64,000 nt of DNA. Source: Kitasatospora sp. MBT63 (GTDB lineage: Bacteria > Actinomycetota > Actinomycetes > Streptomycetales > Streptomycetaceae). A program made the position numbers and the translations under genes. Below the pieces are notes generated by a model. It was not told where the DNA came from. It did not search any database and saw only the letters and a list, made by a program, of their open reading frames with translations. Within the stretch, counting starts at the first letter, position 1, and each line of letters opens with the position of its first letter. The stretch covers positions 1-64,000 of the forward strand of contig NZ_JAIZ01000517.1 of the NCBI RefSeq assembly GCF_000710465.2, written 5' to 3'. Shown here piece after piece: positions 8,485 to 18,180 of the stretch.

Positions 8485-9270
8485 TCAGCCCGCGGGCCGG
8501 CCCGTCAGCCGGGACAGGATCGCGTGGTCCAGCGCGGCGGCCGTGGCGGCCACGTCCAGCTGGGAGTTGTCGATGATCGGCAGGCCGGAGGTGCGCCAGC
8601 CGGCCATCCGCCCGTGGATCCGGGCGACCTCCTCGTCGCTGAGCCGCCGGTTGCCGCTGCGCCGGGCGTTGCGGGCGAGCACCGAGTCGAGGCCCGGCAG
8701 CAGCACCACCGGGATCATGCCGGGGCCGATGTGCCGCTTCCAGCCGCCGAGCCCGATCGCCGGGCGGTCCGGGAACACGGCGTCGTCGATGATGCAGGAG
8801 ATGCCGTTGGCCAGGTAGTTGCGGCAGGCGAAGCCGCAGGTGCGGCGGGCCAGCCGGTACTGCGCCTCGGAGGCGGTGTTCCAGCCCGACTGCGGGTTGG
8901 CGAACCCGGCCTGCACCCACTCCCGGACGTCGTCCAGGCTGATGTGCGCGGTCGCGGTCGGCCGGCGCTCGGCCCAGTGCCGGGCGACGGTGGTCTTGCC
9001 CGCACCGGCCGGGCCGATCAGCAGCACCGCGAGCGGCCCGGTGGGCAGGTGCTGCGGCGGGTGGGCGGGAAGCTGCACGGGGGCTCCGGTCGGCAGCACG
9101 AAGTGGCCGGTCGGCTGCGGCGGTGCGGCGGCGGGCGGCGGGCCGCCCGGGTGCGGCGGCCGGGCCGGGGTGTACGGCGGCGGCTGGTGGCCGCCCTGCG
9201 GGGCCGGGTACGGCGGCGCCAGTGGTCGCGGAGGCACTGGTCCTCCCCCTGCGTACTGCGTCACGGTCAC
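8485..9270 (-). CDS. P-loop ATP-binding protein with proline-rich N-terminus
   Basis: A 261-residue protein with a proline/glycine/alanine-rich, probably disordered N-terminus (about residues 9-78), followed by a kinase-like P-loop domain. Walker A is GPAGAGKTT and a second acidic pair is in CIIDDAVF. The domain resembles small zeta-toxin/adenylate-kinase-like ATPases that phosphorylate small molecules, but no substrate motif is recognised. GTG 9270 follows GGAGG at the correct spacing. It lies just downstream of aroQ on the same strand with a short gap and is common at this place in Streptomyces-type genomes. Function unknown beyond ATP binding. Confidence 0.75.
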   Translation of the reverse strand: MTVTQYAGGGPVPPRPLAPPYPAPQGGHQPPPYTPARPPHPGGPPPAAAPPQPTGHFVLPTGAPVQLPAHPPQHLPTGPLAVLLIGPAGAGKTTVARHWAERRPTATAHISLDDVREWVQAGFANPQSGWNTASEAQYRLARRTCGFACRNYLANGISCIIDDAVFPDRPAIGLGGWKRHIGPGMIPVVLLPGLDSVLARNARRSGNRRLSDEEVARIHGRMAGWRTSGLPIIDNSQLDVAATAAALDHAILSRLTGRPAG

Positions 9271-9339
9271 CTCCCGACGGGGACACTACACGTCGGCCCG
9301 GCGGCGGACATAGTCCGCGGCCGGGCCGATGATCGCACG

Positions 9340-11373
<2,034 letters not shown>

Positions 11374-11377
<4 letters not shown>

Positions 11378-12558
11378 CGGACGATCAGGTTGTCGAGGTA
11401 GCCCTGCACGTTGCGGCGGGTCTCGGAGACGTTGTCGCCGCCGAACTTCTCCGCCACCGCGTCCGCCAGCACCAGCGCCACCATCGCCTCGGCGACGATC
11501 CCGGCCGCCGGCACCGCGCAGACGTCCGAACGCTGGTGGTGCGCCTTGGCGGGCTCACCGGTGCGCACGTCCAGGGTCTGCAGCGCCCGCGGCACGGTCG
11601 CGATCGGCTTCATCGCGGCCCGCACCCGCAGCAGCTCACCGGTGGACAGACCGCCCTCGGTACCGCCCGAGCGACCCGAGGTGCGCCGGACGCCCTCCGG
11701 GGTGGGGACGATCTCGTCGTGCGCCTGCGAGCCCGGCACCCGGGCCAGGTCGAAGCCGTCGCCGACCTCCACGCCCTTGATCGCCTGGATGCCCATCAGC
11801 GCGGCGGCCAGCCGGGCGTCCAGCCGGCGGTCCCAGTGCACGTGCGAGCCGAGACCCACCGGCACGCCGTACGCCAGCACCTCGACCACACCGCCGAGGG
11901 TGTCGCCGTCCTTGTGGGCCTGGTCGATCTCGGCGACCATCCGCTCGGAGGCCTCCGGGTCCAGGCAGCGCACCGGGTCCGCGTCGAGGCGGGCCTCGTC
12001 GGAGGGCAGCGGGTAGACCCCGGCCGGGGCCTTGGCGGCGGCCAGCTCCACCACGTGCGAGACGATCTCGATGCCGCAGGTCTCCTTGAGGTAGGAGCGG
12101 GCGACGGCGCCGAGCGCGACCCGGGCGGCGGTCTCGCGGGCGGAGGCGCGCTCCAGGATCGGGCGGGCCTCCTCGATCGAGTACTTCTGCATGCCGGCCA
12201 GGTCCGCGTGGCCCGGGCGGGGGCGGGTGAGCGGCTCGTTGCGGGCCAGGTTGGCCAGGATCTCCGGGTCCACCGGGTCGGCCGACATCACCTGCTCCCA
12301 CTTGGGCCACTCGGTGTTGCCGACCATGACCGCCACCGGGCTGCCCATGGTGAGGCCGTGCCGGACGCCGCCGAGGAAGGTGACCTCGTCCTGCTCGAAC
12401 TTCATCCGCGCGCCACGGCCGTATCCCAGCCGGCGGCGGGCCAGCGCGTCGGCCACCAGCTCGGTGGTGACCGGCACACCGGCCGGCAGGCCCTCCAGCG
12501 TCGCGACCAGAGCGGGACCGTGCGACTCCCCCGCCGTCAGCCAGCGCAACCTACCCAA
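11374..12558 (-). CDS. aroC: Chorismate synthase
   Basis: A 394-residue FMN-dependent lyase that makes chorismate from EPSP, the last shikimate step. Conserved blocks include [11 protein letters not shown] at the N-terminus, [24 protein letters not shown] and the FMN-binding [13 protein letters not shown]. The start is TTG 12558, placed 5 bases after AGGAG. It is separated from upstream aroE by 190 bp containing a large inverted repeat, so aroC may start its own transcript or be attenuated. aroK follows with a 4-bp overlap. Confidence 0.97.
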
Positions 12559-12575
12559 CGGAGCTCCTTCGTCAG

Positions 12576-12605
12576 CGGCCCGGACCGCAGCTGCGGGCCG
12601 GGCCG
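12576..12605. repeat. Near-perfect inverted repeat just upstream of aroC
   Basis: CGGCCCGG-A-CCGCAG is followed immediately by CTGCGG-G-CCGGGCCG: a 15-base arm repeated with one central mismatch pair and no spacer. It lies about 17 bp before the aroC start, in the aroE-aroC gap. It could end the aroE transcript, form a hairpin in the aroC leader, or be an operator. Confidence 0.5.
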
Positions 12606-12748
12606 GGCGTCTTGGGCGGCCCCGAGGTACCGGGCCCGCCGTCCGTCTCCGATCTTTTCACGTCCGGCGGCCGACCGGGCGCACGGTCCGGGTTCCGGAC
12701 ACCGCACGTCCGCTCCTCGACCGTCGACACCCCTGCTGACCTGCGGGA

Positions 12749-13600
12749 TCAGCGGTACGACCCGGGTAGGGCCAGCTCGGCCTCGCCGGCCGCCCGCATC
12801 GCGGCCAGCGGGCCCGCCACCTTGGTGAACAGTTCGAACTGCAGCACCGCCTGGTGCACCAGCAGGTCGAGACCGCCCAGCACGGTGGCCCCGCGCTGCG
12901 CGCAGGCAGCCGCCAGCGGGGTCGGCCACGGGTGGTACAGCACGTCGAACAGGGCGCCCGGCCGCGCCGGGACGGCCGCCGCCACCTGGTCGGTGGCCCC
13001 GGCCGGCGTGGTCGAGATGGTCAGCGGGGTCTCCAGTGCCTCGGCGGCCCGCGCCCAGTCGGCGGTCCGCAGGTCGAGCCCGAGCCGCTCGCCGAGCGCC
13101 CGCATCTCGGCCGCCCGCTCGGGGCTGCGGACGTACGCCGTCACCGGGCCGTCGCAGATCCGGGCCAGCGCCGCCAGCGCGGAGGAGGCGGTGGCCCCCG
13201 CGCCCAGCACCGCCGCCGACCCGACCTGGTCGATGCCGCGCTCGGCCAGGGCGTTCACCAGGCCGGGGATGTCGGTGTTGTGACCGTGCAGACGCCGGTC
13301 CGGGCCGAACACCACGGTGTTCACCGCGTCGACGCGCAGCGCCGTCGCACTCACCTCGTCCAGCAGCGGGATAACCGCCCGCTTCAACGGCATGGTCAGC
13401 GACAGCCCGGCCCACTCCGGGCCCAGCCCGGCCACGAACGCGGGCAGCGCGGCCTCGTCCAGCTCGAAGCGGTCGTAGTGCCAGCCGTCGGCCAGGCCCA
13501 GCGCCGCGTACCCCGCCCGGTGCAGCACCGGGGAGAGCGAGTGCGCGATGGGCGAGCCGAGTACGGCGGCCCGGTGGTGCGTCGTCACGGAGCTGGTCAC
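12749..13600 (-). CDS. aroE: Shikimate dehydrogenase
   Basis: A 283-residue NADP-dependent enzyme reducing 3-dehydroshikimate to shikimate. It shows the substrate-binding GSPIAHSLSP, catalytic Lys in LTMPLKRAV, AVNTVVF and the Rossmann segment VLGAGATASSAL. The start is GTG 13600 with AGGGA a few bases upstream. It lies 190 bp upstream of aroC and 91 bp downstream of the ABC ATPase gene, on the same strand, making this a five-gene shikimate block. Confidence 0.94.
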   Translation of the reverse strand: MTSSVTTHHRAAVLGSPIAHSLSPVLHRAGYAALGLADGWHYDRFELDEAALPAFVAGLGPEWAGLSLTMPLKRAVIPLLDEVSATALRVDAVNTVVFGPDRRLHGHNTDIPGLVNALAERGIDQVGSAAVLGAGATASSALAALARICDGPVTAYVRSPERAAEMRALGERLGLDLRTADWARAAEALETPLTISTTPAGATDQVAAAVPARPGALFDVLYHPWPTPLAAACAQRGATVLGGLDLLVHQAVLQFELFTKVAGPLAAMRAAGEAELALPGSYR

Positions 13601-13665
13601 CTTTCCCTCTGGATGACCGCCACCCTAGTGCCGCCGCACCGGCGGCCGGGACCGGGACCGGTCGG

Positions 13666-13684
13666 GGTGCCGGACCCCGGCACC
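13666..13684 (-). terminator. Candidate short hairpin after ABC ATPase gene
   Basis: GGTGCCGG (13666-13673) pairs with CCGGCACC (13677-13684) around a 3-base loop, 8 bases beyond the ABC ATPase stop codon and before aroE. It has no T run, so it may be only a partial terminator. Confidence 0.4.
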
Positions 13685-13691
13685 GGCGGGA

Positions 13692-14510
13692 TCAGCGGGC
13701 GGGGGACTTGGCGGCGGCCCGGGCGGCCCAGCGGCCCTCACTGCGGGTGATCCGGATCGGGTGCCGGAAGCACGCGCTGACCAGCTCGGTGGTCAGCACC
13801 TCGTCGACCGGCCCGGCCGCCACCGACTCGCCGTCGCGCAGCAGCAGCGCATGGGTGGTGCTGGCGGGCAGCTCCTCCAGGTGGTGGGTGACCAGCACGC
13901 TGGCCAGCTCCGGGTGGCGCAGCCGCAGGTCGTCCAGGCTGTCCAGGAGCTGCTCGCGGGCGGTCAGGTCGAGACCGGTGGCCGGTTCGTCGAGCAGCAG
14001 CAGACGGGGTGCGGGCATCAGCGCGCGGGCGATCAGCGCCCGGCCGCGCTCGCCCTGCGAGAGCGTGGTCCACGGCGCCTCGGCGCGGTGGCCGATCCCC
14101 AGGGTGGCGATCAGCGACTCGGCGTGCGCGGCCTGGTCGTCAGTGGGCTGCCACCGCGGGTACAGCTCCACGCTGTTGGTGATGCCGGTGAGCACCACCT
14201 GGCGGACGGTCAGCGGCGAGCGCAGCGGGTGCCGCGGATTGACGTGCCCGAGGTAGGAGCGCAGCTCCCGCAGGTCCACCCGGCCGAGCTGCCGGCCCAG
14301 CACCCGCACCTGCCCCCGGGTGGGGTGGGAGAGGGCGCCGAGCAGGGCGAGCAGCGTGGTCTTGCCGGCGCCGTTGGCCCCCAGCACGGCCCAGTGCTCG
14401 CCCGGCCGCACCGTCAGCGAGACCTGGCGCAGCAGGTACCGGCCGTCGCGGACGACGTCCACCTGCTGCGCCTGGAGCAGCGGCTGCGGATCTCCGGTCG
14501 GCTCGGTCAC
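13692..14510 (-). CDS. ABC transporter ATP-binding protein, no partner permease nearby
   Basis: A 272-residue single ABC ATPase. Walker A is GANGAGKTT (about residues 43-51), the signature is LSQGERGRAL, Walker B is LLLLDEPATGLD and the switch His is in LVTHHLEEL. It resembles B. subtilis YlmA-type lone ATPases or a metal/molybdate importer subunit. No membrane or substrate-binding partner lies beside it, so the substrate is unknown. GTG 14510 overlaps the mltG stop by 4 bp (GTGA), so it is co-translated with mltG. Confidence 0.87.
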   Translation of the reverse strand: MTEPTGDPQPLLQAQQVDVVRDGRYLLRQVSLTVRPGEHWAVLGANGAGKTTLLALLGALSHPTRGQVRVLGRQLGRVDLRELRSYLGHVNPRHPLRSPLTVRQVVLTGITNSVELYPRWQPTDDQAAHAESLIATLGIGHRAEAPWTTLSQGERGRALIARALMPAPRLLLLDEPATGLDLTAREQLLDSLDDLRLRHPELASVLVTHHLEELPASTTHALLLRDGESVAAGPVDEVLTTELVSACFRHPIRITRSEGRWAARAAAKSPAR

Positions 14511-16297
14511 TTGCAGTAGTTGCCCTGCTTGTCGAAGCCCTTGCCCTGCGCCTTGCAGTACTCCTCCACGTTCTTGGCGTGCTCGGCACCGGTCGTCGCG
14601 AAGCGGGTCTCGGTACTGGACATCGCGATGAAGAAGACCCAGTCGCCCGGCGTCGGGTTCAGCACGGCCTTGATCGCCTCGTCGCCCGGGTTGGAGATCG
14701 GGGTCGGCGGCAGGCCGGGGTTGACGAAGGTGTTGAACTTGTTGGACCCGTCGTTGATCTCCTTCTCGGTCAGCGCGGTGCGGCCGAGCGAGTACTGGAG
14801 CGTGGTGTCCATGCCGAGCTTGTGCTGCGTGGCGTTGGTGTTGAGCCGGTTGTAGATGACCCGGGCCATCTTGCCGAAGTCCGCGTCGTTGTTGCCCTCG
14901 CGCTGCAGGATGCTGGCCTCGGTGATCACCTCGTAGGCGTTCTTCAGGCCGATCTTCTGCGCGTTCTCGTCGAGCTTGAGGTCCTGGTAGTGCTGGACGG
15001 CGTTGGTCACCATCTGCTTCAGCACGTCCTCGGGCTTCATGCCGTCGGCGATCGAGTAGCGGGTGGGGTAGAGGAAGCCCTCGATGTTGCCCTGGGCGTA
15101 CGCCGGCAGGCCGAGGTTGGCCACCTGCGCCTTGGCGGCGTTGGCCGTGGTGCCCTTCTCGACCTTGAGCTTGCGGTCGATCGCGGCGTAGATGTCGCCG
15201 GAGGGCAGGCCCTCGGGAATCACCAGCACGTTGCCGCCGGCCGAGTCGACCAGGTACTTCACCGCGGCCTCGCCGGACATCTGGTGCTTCATGGTGAAGA
15301 AGCCCGGCTGGATGGTGTTCGCCTTCGGGTTCTTCTGGAACGCGGCGGTGAAGGCCTCGACGCTCTTGACCACGTCGGCCTCCCGGAGCGTCTGTCCCAT
15401 CGCGACGCCGCTGCCCGGCTTGATCTCGATGGTGACCGAGCCGGCGCCGTCGCCCTGGTAGTCCGGCGGCGGGCCGAAGTGGCTCTGGTAGAAGCCGTAG
15501 CCCCACCAGCCGGCGCCGACGACGCCGCCCATCAGCACCAGGGCGACCACCAGGCAGGCGCCGCGGTTGCGGCGGCCGGCCTTCTTGCCCTTCTCCTTGC
15601 GCTTGCGCTCGGCGTCCCGGGAGGTGTCCTGCTCGGCGCCGCCGAAGAAGGACTCGTCCTCGTCGGGGGCCTGCTCGCCCGGCTCGTCGAGGTACTCGTC
15701 CTCGGCGGCGGGGTCGGCCCAGTCGTCGAACTCCGGTTCGGCCTGCGGGCCGTCCAGCGCGGCGGCCTCGGCCTCCCAGTCGATGCCGTCGGGACCGGGG
15801 CCGGACGGCTGCGGCGGCCGCGCCTGCCGCGGCGGCTGCTGCTGCCGCACCTGCTGCGGTTGCTGCTGGACGGGCTGCTGCGGCTGTTGCTGCTGTTGCT
15901 GCTGCTGCTGCGGGATCTGCTGCTGGTACGGCTGCTGCTGGTAGCCGGACCCGGGCTGCGGCTGGCCGTACTGCGGCTGCTGGTAGCCCTGCTGCCCCTG
16001 CTGCTGCCCGTACTGGCCGCCCTGGCCGCCCTGCTGGGGCCAGCCCTGCTGCTGCGGCTGCTGCTGCGGATATCCCTGCTGCTGCGGGTAGCCGCCCTGC
16101 GGGTACCCCTGCTGCTGGGGATAGCCCTGCTGCTGCGGGTACCCCTGCTGCTGGCCGAACGGAACGCCCTGCGGGTTCTGCTGCTGCCAGGCGTCCGGCT
16201 GCCCGCCGGGCCGGGGCTGCTGTCCGCCTGTACCCGGGGACCCCGGGTACCACGGCTGGTCGCCCTGGGGGCGGTAGCCCCCACCCAGATCAGTCAT
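14507..16297 (-). CDS. mltG: Endolytic murein transglycosylase MltG with long Gln-rich cytoplasmic tail
   Basis: A 596-residue inner-membrane enzyme that cleaves nascent glycan strands and helps set peptidoglycan strand length. ATG 16297 follows AGGGG. Residues 30-160 are Gln/Pro/Gly/Tyr-rich with repeated QQQGYP units and a poly-Gln run, then comes an acidic stretch (170-225), a basic patch, one membrane segment (247-270) and the YceG catalytic domain. Glu467 in ASILQRE aligns with the catalytic Glu of E. coli MltG; VIYNRL and NPGLPPTPI are also present. The tail is predicted to be cytosolic and disordered. It lies directly after a second mltG paralogue and overlaps the ABC ATPase. Confidence 0.92.
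   Translation of the reverse strand: MTDLGGGYRPQGDQPWYPGSPGTGGQQPRPGGQPDAWQQQNPQGVPFGQQQGYPQQQGYPQQQGYPQGGYPQQQGYPQQQPQQQGWPQQGGQGGQYGQQQGQQGYQQPQYGQPQPGSGYQQQPYQQQIPQQQQQQQQQPQQPVQQQPQQVRQQQPPRQARPPQPSGPGPDGIDWEAEAAALDGPQAEPEFDDWADPAAEDEYLDEPGEQAPDEDESFFGGAEQDTSRDAERKRKEKGKKAGRRNRGACLVVALVLMGGVVGAGWWGYGFYQSHFGPPPDYQGDGAGSVTIEIKPGSGVAMGQTLREADVVKSVEAFTAAFQKNPKANTIQPGFFTMKHQMSGEAAVKYLVDSAGGNVLVIPEGLPSGDIYAAIDRKLKVEKGTTANAAKAQVANLGLPAYAQGNIEGFLYPTRYSIADGMKPEDVLKQMVTNAVQHYQDLKLDENAQKIGLKNAYEVITEASILQREGNNDADFGKMARVIYNRLNTNATQHKLGMDTTLQYSLGRTALTEKEINDGSNKFNTFVNPGLPPTPISNPGDEAIKAVLNPTPGDWVFFIAMSSTETRFATTGAEHAKNVEEYCKAQGKGFDKQGNYCK
15835..16210 (-). repeat. CAG-rich imperfect repeats encoding the MltG Gln-rich tail
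   Basis: Runs of CAG/CAA-rich codons encode repeated PQQQGYPQ-type units and one poly-Gln stretch near 15880-15911. The repeats are in frame within mltG, so slippage would change tail length rather than destroy the gene. Confidence 0.75.
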
Positions 16298-16423
16298 CGA
16301 TCCCCTTAACGCGTTCCTGCGCCCGTGGCGGACCGCAGACGTCTCGAACCGGCGTGCTAGGGACACGCCCGATGGGAGACGTTACCGTACCGCAGGGAGG
16401 GTCCCGGCCGGTCCCGCAGGTCC

Positions 16424-17611
16424 TCACGGTGAGGCCGGTGCAGGTGAGGCGGGGTGCTCGGCGCGGTAGGCGTTGAACTCGTCGACGTTCTTCTGGTGCT
16501 GCTCGGGGCTGTCGGTGAACCTGGTGTCCCCGGGGCTGACGGTGACGAAGAAGATCCAGTCCCCCTCCGCGGGGTGGGTGGCCGCGTGCAGGCCGTCCCG
16601 GCCGGGGTTGCCGATCGGACCGGGCGGCAGGCCCTTGTGCAGGTAGGTGTTGTAGGGCGAGTCCAGTTTGGTGTCGGTGGCCGTGGTGGTGAGGGTGGAG
16701 CGGCCGAGCGCGTAGTTGATGGTGGAGTCCAGCTGCAGCGGCATCCCCTTGGCCAGCCGGTTGTAGATGACCCGGGCCACCTTGGCCATGTCGTCGGGAT
16801 TGTCCGCCTCCGCCTCGGCCAGGCTCGCGACGATCATCATCTGGTACGCGGACTGGCCCTCGACCCCGACCACACCGTTGGCCTCGGCGGCCTTCCCGGC
16901 CTCCTTCACCATCTCCTGGAGCAGCCCGAGCGGCGTGGTGTCCCCGGTGATCGGGTACGTCGACGGGTAGAGGTAGCCCTCGGGGTTGCCGTGCGCGTCG
17001 GGCGGCAGGCCCAGTTCGCCCGCACGCTGCTTGGCGATCGACTCGGTGGTGCCGGCCGGCAGGTTCAGCCGGGAGTCCACCGCCGCGTAGATCTGGGTGG
17101 TCCGGCGGCCCTCGGGGATGGTCAGCGCATTGGCGTTGCCCGGGTCCAGCAGGACGTTCAGCGCCGCGGCCGCGGACATCCGGTGGTGCAGGGTGTACGT
17201 GCCGGGCTGGATACGGTTCCCGGCCGGGCTCTTGGCGGCGGCCTCGGTGAAGGCCCGGGCGCTGGCCACCACGTCGTTCTTGACCAGGGTCTGCCCGATC
17301 TGGGTCAGCGAGGCGCCCTGGCTCACCGACACCTGGACCGTGCCGCTGCCGTTGCCCGTGTAGTCGGCGGCCGGCGGCCGGCCCTTGGGCCACATCACGT
17401 AGACGGTCGCCATCACCACGGCCACCACCGCCACCAGCGCGACGGCGGTCAGCAGGCAGGCCAGCCCGGTGTGCCGCCGGCGCGGGTCCGGCGGAGGCGG
17501 CTGCTCGCCGCCGCCGAGCAGGGCACGGGGCTCCGGCTCGAGGACCGGCGCACCGAGGTGGCCGGGGCTGAGTCCGGGCGTCAGACCTGGTGCGATGAAC
17601 GGATCGGACAC
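16424..17611 (-). CDS. Second MltG-like endolytic transglycosylase (paralogue)
   Basis: A 395-residue MltG/YceG-family membrane protein with a short proline-rich cytosolic tail (about 45 residues), one membrane helix (49-73) and the YceG domain. Glu268 in ASLAEAE aligns with the catalytic Glu, and VIYNRL and KGLPPGPIGNPG are conserved, so it is probably active. GTG 17611 is preferred because AGAGGG lies 5 bases upstream; longer in-frame starts lack one. It sits between ruvX and mltG, with 86 bp to ruvX and 126 bp to mltG. It is clearly diverged from its neighbour, so this is not a recent duplication. Confidence 0.87.
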   Translation of the reverse strand: MSDPFIAPGLTPGLSPGHLGAPVLEPEPRALLGGGEQPPPPDPRRRHTGLACLLTAVALVAVVAVVMATVYVMWPKGRPPAADYTGNGSGTVQVSVSQGASLTQIGQTLVKNDVVASARAFTEAAAKSPAGNRIQPGTYTLHHRMSAAAALNVLLDPGNANALTIPEGRRTTQIYAAVDSRLNLPAGTTESIAKQRAGELGLPPDAHGNPEGYLYPSTYPITGDTTPLGLLQEMVKEAGKAAEANGVVGVEGQSAYQMMIVASLAEAEADNPDDMAKVARVIYNRLAKGMPLQLDSTINYALGRSTLTTTATDTKLDSPYNTYLHKGLPPGPIGNPGRDGLHAATHPAEGDWIFFVTVSPGDTRFTDSPEQHQKNVDEFNAYRAEHPASPAPASP

Positions 17612-17697
17612 GGCTGCCCTCTGGTCGGCGGGAACGGCCGGGGCCCGTACGGACTCACGTCCGCACGGGCCCCTCACCGCACGCTAGGCCAGAGTGA

Positions 17698-18180
17698 TCA
17701 GCTGACCGGCTCGACGCTCTCACCGGGCGCCCGACCGCTCACCCGTTCGGTCTCAAGGGCGCTCTGCAGGATCACCACGGCCGCCGCCTGGTCGATCACC
17801 GAGCGGCCCTTCTTGCTGCTCCGTCCGGAGGCCCGCAGGCCCTGGCTGGCGGTGACCGTGGTCATCCGCTCGTCCACCAGCCGCACCGGCACCGGCGCGA
17901 GCAGCCCGGCCAGCCGGCCGGCGTACACCCGGACCTTGGCCGCGGCCGGGCCCTCCTTGCCGCTCATCGAGCGGGGCAGACCCACCACCACCTCGATCGC
18001 GTCGTACTCCTCGGCGATCTCCTTGAGGCGGGCCTGGGAGCGGCCCCCCGCGGGGACCGTCTCCACCGGCGTGGCGATCAGCCCGTCGGGGTCGCAGGAG
18101 GCGACCCCGATCCGGGCGTCGCCCACGTCGACGGCGATCCGGCGGCCCCGGCGGAAGACCTTCTCCGGCAGCTCCTCCAT
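17698..18180 (-). CDS. ruvX: Putative pre-16S rRNA nuclease / Holliday junction resolvase-like protein
   Basis: A 160-residue YqgF-type RNase H-fold protein, implicated in 16S rRNA 5'-end maturation and earlier called a Holliday junction resolvase. The first acidic strand is IAVDVGDARIGVA; VVVGLPRSMSG and LVDERMTTV match the conserved core, with the last Asp in VIDQAAAV. Its ATG overlaps the alaS stop by 1 bp, so the two are coupled. The alaS-ruvX-mltG order is usual in many bacteria. Confidence 0.93.
   Translation of the reverse strand: MEELPEKVFRRGRRIAVDVGDARIGVASCDPDGLIATPVETVPAGGRSQARLKEIAEEYDAIEVVVGLPRSMSGKEGPAAAKVRVYAGRLAGLLAPVPVRLVDERMTTVTASQGLRASGRSSKKGRSVIDQAAAVVILQSALETERVSGRAPGESVEPVS

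Noticed and set aside
15835-16210. CRISPR-like repeat array
   Set aside because: Repeats are short, imperfect, in frame and encode the Gln-rich MltG tail; no regular spacers or cas genes.
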